Shown: positions 48,731 to 49,053 of the stretch, piece by piece
Layout: every line of letters starts with the position of its first letter
How positions within the stretch are numbered: the stretch's first letter is position 1
Assembly: GCA_016930835.1 (NCBI GenBank)
Contig: JAFGGA010000039.1
Coordinates: forward strand, 1 to 49,053
Direction of reading: 5' to 3'
DNA: 49,053 bases
Source of the DNA: Deltaproteobacteria bacterium
GTDB taxonomy: Bacteria; Desulfobacterota; DSM-4660; Desulfatiglandales; HGW-15
Program-made: the position numbers and the translations under genes
Notes under the pieces: generated by a model
Seen by the model: the letters and a program-made list of their open reading frames with translations, nothing else
Databases searched by the model: none
Told to the model about the DNA's origin: nothing

Positions 48731-49053
48731 TCACGGTGGAAACGTTCCAAGGCCTTCTGATCGCGCAGCATAGTTAAGTCTCTCGTCGAAACATGCAAAC
48801 AGAAAATGATCAGGGAGATTTTCATGGATCATCATCGCTGATGCAAGATGTATCTCATCAAATCCTCTAAGCGGATGTTTCTTAATAACCTGAGTCATGT
48901 ATCCACTAAGTTCATCGTTTTCCTCTACGCGAATAAAAGTGATCCAGTCCTTTTGAAATGAATCTACTGTTTCTCGGATCAAAATACCCTCAAGGTCCGC
49001 CTCCCGTTTCTTACGGTACATAGAAGCCATGGTTTCCGTGTAAGCGACAAAAG
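48731..49053 (-). CDS. PIN-domain protein (VapC-like toxin), 5' part outside the window
   Basis: The frame stays open to the window edge (in-frame residues FVAYTET precede the internal Met at 49030), so the start lies beyond 49053 and this is a partial gene. The visible 107 residues hold the C-terminal half of a PIN ribonuclease domain. RGFDEIHLASAMMIHE contains the conserved acidic residue, and FACFDERLNYAARSEGL contains the last Asp. VapC-type PIN toxins cleave RNA and usually have an antitoxin gene directly upstream, which would be outside this window. The gene ends 51 bases from a family A repeat. Confidence 0.82.
   Translation of the reverse strand, partial: FVAYTETMASMYRKKREADLEGILIRETVDSFQKDWITFIRVEENDELSGYMTQVIKKHPLRGFDEIHLASAMMIHENLPDHFLFACFDERLNYAARSEGLGTFPP

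Overview
The window looks like chromosomal DNA of a strictly anaerobic, Gram-negative bacterium, probably a Desulfobacterota-type (deltaproteobacterial) organism. This is inferred from a tungsten/molybdopterin aldehyde ferredoxin oxidoreductase, TRAP transporter genes with Sec signal peptides, an unfused trpEGDCFBA operon, a double-length UvrA, and many small dispersed palindromic repeats between genes. No rRNA, tRNA, CRISPR array or transposase was seen.

Region 1 (about 0.5-19.2 kb, all + strand) is a catabolic island. It starts with a FadR-type GntR regulator. Next come an RraA-like aldolase, a malate/lactate-type (Ldh_2) dehydrogenase, an aldehyde ferredoxin oxidoreductase, a cupin and a creatininase-family hydrolase. 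These are followed by a Gfo/Idh/MocA dehydrogenase, a zinc alcohol dehydrogenase, a type II dehydroquinase and a second Gfo/Idh/MocA dehydrogenase. A TRAP transporter (two DctP binding proteins around one DctQM pair), an SMP-30 lactonase, a secreted tannase/feruloyl-esterase-type enzyme and an MFS transporter complete it. Creatininase + Gfo/Idh + Zn-dehydrogenase resembles the enzyme set of the Thermotoga-type inositol pathway. With the dehydroquinase and the esterase, it suggests uptake and breakdown of a cyclitol or a quinate-like (ester-linked) compound. The substrate is not proven.

Region 2 (19.2-26.5 kb) holds a shikimate kinase-3-dehydroquinate synthase fusion, translationally coupled to a tandem-duplicated UvrA. 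Region 3 (26.5-35 kb) has an AbiEii-type toxin-antitoxin pair, a universal stress protein, a minus-strand aroC-aroB-aroA operon and a cytoplasmic hybrid histidine kinase. Region 4 (35.1-42.2 kb) is a complete trp operon. Region 5 (42.3-49 kb) has an M16C metallopeptidase, a small membrane protein, a CapD/PglF-type nucleotide-sugar dehydratase, repeat elements and a PIN-domain toxin cut by the window edge.

The most interesting signal is regulatory. Three aromatic-biosynthesis transcription units (aroKB-uvrA, aroCBA and trp) each begin with a TTGACA-type promoter, a very short ORF rich in aromatic codons, and an intrinsic terminator just before the first enzyme gene. The trp leader has three consecutive Trp codons. 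The aroC leader has Trp, Phe-Phe and Trp. The aroKB leader has Phe, Phe-Phe-Trp, Phe, Tyr and Trp. The terminators share a CCGTGGG 5' arm, with a second copy in tandem before trpE. This looks like a family of ribosome-mediated attenuators coordinating common-pathway and Trp-branch genes. None of these leader peptides is long enough for ordinary gene calling.

Two families of short interspersed repeats occupy the larger intergenic gaps. One has a palindrome repeated every 81-82 bp. The other has terminal inverted repeats. They lie between dctP and dctQ, between aroB and aroA, and directly upstream of the trp promoter.
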